A DNA stretch of 57,279 nt from Halomicronema sp. CCY15110 (GTDB lineage Bacteria; Cyanobacteriota; Cyanobacteriia; Phormidesmidales; Phormidesmidaceae). The notes beneath the pieces are model-generated. The model worked only from the letters and a program-made list of their open reading frames with translations, was not told the origin of the DNA and did not search any database. Within the stretch, counting starts at the first letter, position 1; each line of letters begins with the position of its first letter. Made by a program: the position numbers and the translations under genes. Positions 54,892 to 57,279 of the stretch are shown here, piece after piece. The DNA lies in assembly GCF_016888165.1 (NCBI RefSeq), contig NZ_JACSWC010000366.1, positions 1-57,279 of the forward strand, given 5' to 3'.

Positions 54892-55100
54892 ACCAGGGCA
54901 CGCGATCGCCCCTAATTAGCACTGTCTTAACAGCTAAGATAGCCGCGCAAGCCCTCAGAGATCTACCGTCTCACACACTTTATTTTCAGGGCTTGTGAAT
55001 ATTTCTCTCCCTCACAGGAAAATTGTCATCCGCTCAAAAAGTGATCTGAGGGCTCATTTTCTTGGCCGAGAGGCGAGTCTGGCCGCCCCGCGATCGCGGC

Positions 55101-55685
55101 TTATGGCTGCGTCAGGCGTTGCCAATCGGCTGGGGTGTTGCAGTTAGCCAGCAGGCCGACTGGCACATCCGGAATCGCCACCACAGTTGACTGGTCGAGC
55201 CAGCCCTGGAACGATCGCTGCCCGGTGGCTAAGTACGCTTGCAAAGACGACACACAAGCGCGGCGATAAAAGCCACACAGCGGTTCCCAACCCAGCGGCG
55301 TTTGGGGCACGTAGGAGATCGCCGCAGCGGGCAGGGTCGCCAACGCTTGCGACCACTGCTGCAATGGTGCCGCCTGCAAGTTAGGCAGGTCACACGCCAG
55401 CAGCAACAGCCAGTCCCCAGAGGCGGCAGGGACGGCCAGTAATGCTTGGTGAAAGGCCACCAGTGGCCCCGCCGGAGCGGCTTCGTCTAACCATTGCGCC
55501 GTGGCTGGCAAGTGTGATTGATAGAGATCGCGGCGCGACGTCACAATCTGCACATCCGGCGTCAGGCTGTGAGCCACCTCCCAGGTGCGGCGCAGCAGCG
55601 AGATACCCTCCAGCTCCAGCAGGGCCTTATCTTGCCCCATGCGCTGACTCTGCCCTCCGGCTAAAATCACAGCTGCCAGTTTCAT
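55101..55685 (-). CDS. mobA: Molybdenum cofactor guanylyltransferase
   Basis: This 194-aa protein links GMP to molybdopterin to make the MGD cofactor. The N-terminus KLAAVILAGGQSQRMGQDKA is the nucleotide-binding P-loop-like signature of the MobA/NTP-transferase fold (G-x-S-x-R-M-G-x-D-K). LLLLACDLPNLQ near 90-102 holds the metal-binding Asp. The C-terminal part (GWEPLCGFYRR) is typical. It could serve nitrate reductase or formate dehydrogenase, neither of which is in this window. ATG at 55685. Confidence 0.93.
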   Translation of the reverse strand: MKLAAVILAGGQSQRMGQDKALLELEGISLLRRTWEVAHSLTPDVQIVTSRRDLYQSHLPATAQWLDEAAPAGPLVAFHQALLAVPAASGDWLLLLACDLPNLQAAPLQQWSQALATLPAAAISYVPQTPLGWEPLCGFYRRACVSSLQAYLATGQRSFQGWLDQSTVVAIPDVPVGLLANCNTPADWQRLTQP

Positions 55686-55797
55686 GCCCTAGAGTCCTCT
55701 ACCATCCAGTGAATCTGGCTTTAGGTATCCTGCCGGGCTGCCCATCAGAGCTGGGCAACTCCCAGCTGGCCACTTCCTGGCCCCGTTCACCTGACTG

Positions 55798-56529
55798 CTA
55801 ACGCTGGGTCTGACGGCTGCGATCGACCCACAGCAAACCTTTGGCAAAATATAGGCTCGCGGTGATGACCGCCAGCAACACATAAAAGCCTCGAATACTC
55901 CAGCCGGTAATTCTAAACACCATCGTAAATAGCCCCGGCTCTAAACCACTGAAACGAGTCAGCTCAGAGCGGAACCATTTGTCATCTTCGTCAATGTTTT
56001 GCAGCGCCCGCAAATCGGTCGGCAAGATGGGCACCTGTACCGTGTAGCGAAAGAACCCCATCACCCCTTCGGTCCCAGTCGCTTGCCGCAGCAGGGTATC
56101 GGTCACCTGCTGAGCTTGCGTCGGCAGGAGCTCGGACTCCACCGCCACCTGATTGATCCACAGGTGGTACCGCACGGCATACCCGGTCATAAAGAGCAGC
56201 GGCACCGCAATCACAAACGGAATGAGCTTAATCCACAAACCACAGCGACGCGGCAACCACACGGTGAACGCGCCGAGACTCACGCCTAAAATCGCAAACA
56301 CGATCACATTCGTGACTTCCATCAGTTCGAGACTCTTCAGCAGTCCCCCCAGCAGGGGCAAATTATAGACAAAGGTTTCGGCAGCCCAGGCGATCGCCCC
56401 CTTGGCGACCACCATGCCACCAATCAGTAGCACTGTAGCGACTACGTAGCGCAACACTTTGACAGATTTTGCCGATGATCGAGTAGACGACACTGTTGAT
56501 CGCTGGGTTGACGAAATCCGAGTAGTCAT
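55798..56529 (-). CDS. Integral membrane protein of unknown function (4-5 helices)
   Basis: From ATG at 56529 this is 243 aa. A Ser/Thr-rich N-terminus precedes hydrophobic segments near residues 30-46, 60-95, 105-125 and 215-232 (FYVLLAVITASLYFAKGL). Between helices lies a ~75-residue soluble loop (YHLWINQVAVESELLPTQAQ and on). No transport or enzyme signature is seen. It is 113 bp upstream of mobA on the same strand. I cannot assign a function. Confidence 0.65.
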   Translation of the reverse strand: MTTRISSTQRSTVSSTRSSAKSVKVLRYVVATVLLIGGMVVAKGAIAWAAETFVYNLPLLGGLLKSLELMEVTNVIVFAILGVSLGAFTVWLPRRCGLWIKLIPFVIAVPLLFMTGYAVRYHLWINQVAVESELLPTQAQQVTDTLLRQATGTEGVMGFFRYTVQVPILPTDLRALQNIDEDDKWFRSELTRFSGLEPGLFTMVFRITGWSIRGFYVLLAVITASLYFAKGLLWVDRSRQTQR

Positions 56530-57202
56530 AGCGCACAAAAAAATTAGCGGCGAATATCAGGAGTCGAAAGCTGGGTGTTGAATAAGGTCCACAGTTGCCC
56601 ACACAGAGCTCTCACCCTGCATTATTGAGACGGGATCATGAGCTCATCACACATGCTAGCGCACCAAACCAGGACTTACGTACTACATAGTTTAGCCGGT
56701 TGAGTGTCTTGACACATCTCTGATTGAGCCAGAGCAAGGCGCGATCGCACCCAGTTGCCTACGAGGGTACTTGAGAATTCCGTGCATGACCGCTGATTTC
56801 GCCAAATTCCACCTTTATTGTCACAATTCCAGTGCGATGAGGGATATCCAGTTTGCGCCCTTCACCATGCGACTGTCTTCTGCCGAGTCTCAGAAGAGTA
56901 AAACTCAATGGGCCTAGATTTGCCCTGCGTGCGTCAACTGGCACAGTTCTCAAACGACGAAATTCCGTGAAACTAACAGACTGCCACTGTAAGTAGTTGG
57001 GCCTATTTAAACGGTAGTCTGGTGGCTGATTTCGACTCCGCTCAACCAGCAATATTGCTTGTCAGGTCAGAAGTTGAGGGTTGAGCGGAGTCGAAACCCG
57101 TCTACGAAATAATTGTGCCTGCCCACTTAATCAATATCTAACATGGTATTAATTACAAAACAAATATCAATTTTTACTTGAGCTATATATCTTTTGGCAT
57201 CG
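56530..57202. other. Intergenic region before the LysR gene
   Basis: 673 bp without a supported gene, holding the second full family A repeat at 56990-57130. The - strand frames here are short. The promoter of the membrane protein (- strand) and of the LysR gene (+ strand) should lie here. The right end is A/T-rich (57131-57190). Confidence 0.5.
56990..57130. repeat. Dispersed ~140-bp repeat, family A, copy 3
   Basis: This is the direct-orientation partner of 15878-16017. Its arms TTTCGACTCCGCTCAACC (57030-57047) and GGTTGAGCGGAGTCGAAA (57079-57096) are a perfect inverted repeat. It lies 72 bp upstream of the LysR start, and copy 2 lies 77 bp upstream of the FKBP start. Confidence 0.8.
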
Positions 57203-57279
57203 ATGAACCTGAAAACCCTGACGGCCTTCATTGCCCTGGCGGAAGAACTGCACTTTGGCCGCGCCGCCCAGCGCTGCGG
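57203..57279 (+). CDS. LysR-family transcriptional regulator (5' end only)
   Basis: The frame from ATG at 57203 runs to the window edge. The first 25 residues, MNLKTLTAFIALAEELHFGR followed by AAQRC, are the characteristic start of a LysR HTH (helix 1 and the turn into helix 2). The rest lies beyond the window. LysR regulators often control a divergent neighbouring gene; the nearest one to the left is a membrane protein on the - strand. Confidence 0.85.
   Translation, partial: MNLKTLTAFIALAEELHFGRAAQRC

Overview
The window looks like a chromosomal segment of a filamentous or Leptolyngbya-like cyanobacterium. The octamer GCGATCGC (the cyanobacterial HIP1 palindrome) occurs throughout. Many genes belong to families that are largely cyanobacterial: a DUF3685 receiver protein, a TIGR03792 protein, DUF3146, an SLH/OprB 'iron uptake' porin, a SigG-type ECF sigma factor, and a TPS-type haemagglutinin-like exoprotein. 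I see no rRNA, tRNA, CRISPR array, intact transposase or prophage structural gene. All family names come from motif reading by eye, not from a database search.

Layout. 1-135 is the 3' end of a gene coding for perfect CAADP pentapeptides. 296-1962 holds a cysteine-dioxygenase-like cupin and a class II aldolase. 2065-4173 is a small accessory islet with a Uma2 nuclease, a ParDE toxin-antitoxin pair and an overlapping DUF2283 pair, flanked by copies of a ~100 bp repeat. 4313-9623 holds a ferredoxin, citramalate synthase (an isoleucine precursor route), small conserved proteins and an exported subtilase. 10075-16655 holds ribulose-phosphate epimerase, a purine permease, small regulators or membrane proteins and a lipoprotein-like FKBP isomerase. 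17086-21147 is a glycan-modification group with a methyltransferase and two glycosyltransferases, the latter overlapping by one base. 21322-25998 holds a pentapeptide-repeat protein and a divergent two-gene operon (helical repeat protein plus DUF3685 receiver protein). 26224-28375 is groESL with a CIRCE operator. 28490-35824 holds a TPS exoprotein, a NarL regulator, Dps, a phosphopantetheinyl transferase and a strongly terminated porin. 36294-38962 holds pterin dehydratase, an unlisted 23-codon ORF with a full-length Shine-Dalgarno, nadC behind a three-hairpin leader, and a DUF2237 protein. 41108-45088 holds an M15 peptidase and a GH24 lysozyme that share an N-terminal module, then a small two-helix membrane protein and a DUF3102-like protein. 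45304-57279 holds acetolactate synthase with a zinc-ribbon tail, RNase PH, peptide deformylase, an HtrA protease, a SigG-type sigma/anti-sigma pair, a YqgF-like nuclease, MobA and the first codons of a LysR regulator.

The most interesting items are these. (1) Two adjacent peptidoglycan hydrolases carry the same unnamed ~65-residue N-terminal module, have no signal peptide, and are followed by a small holin-shaped membrane protein. (2) The porin 5' leader has a 10-nt perfect complement to the conserved core of the cyanobacterial sRNA Yfr1. (3) A 23-aa ORF has 12-nt anti-SD complementarity and its own terminator. (4) There is a three-hairpin leader before nadC. (5) A good ECF-type promoter sits directly upstream of the anti-sigma gene. 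(6) At least four families of dispersed non-coding repeats are present, two with inverted ends.
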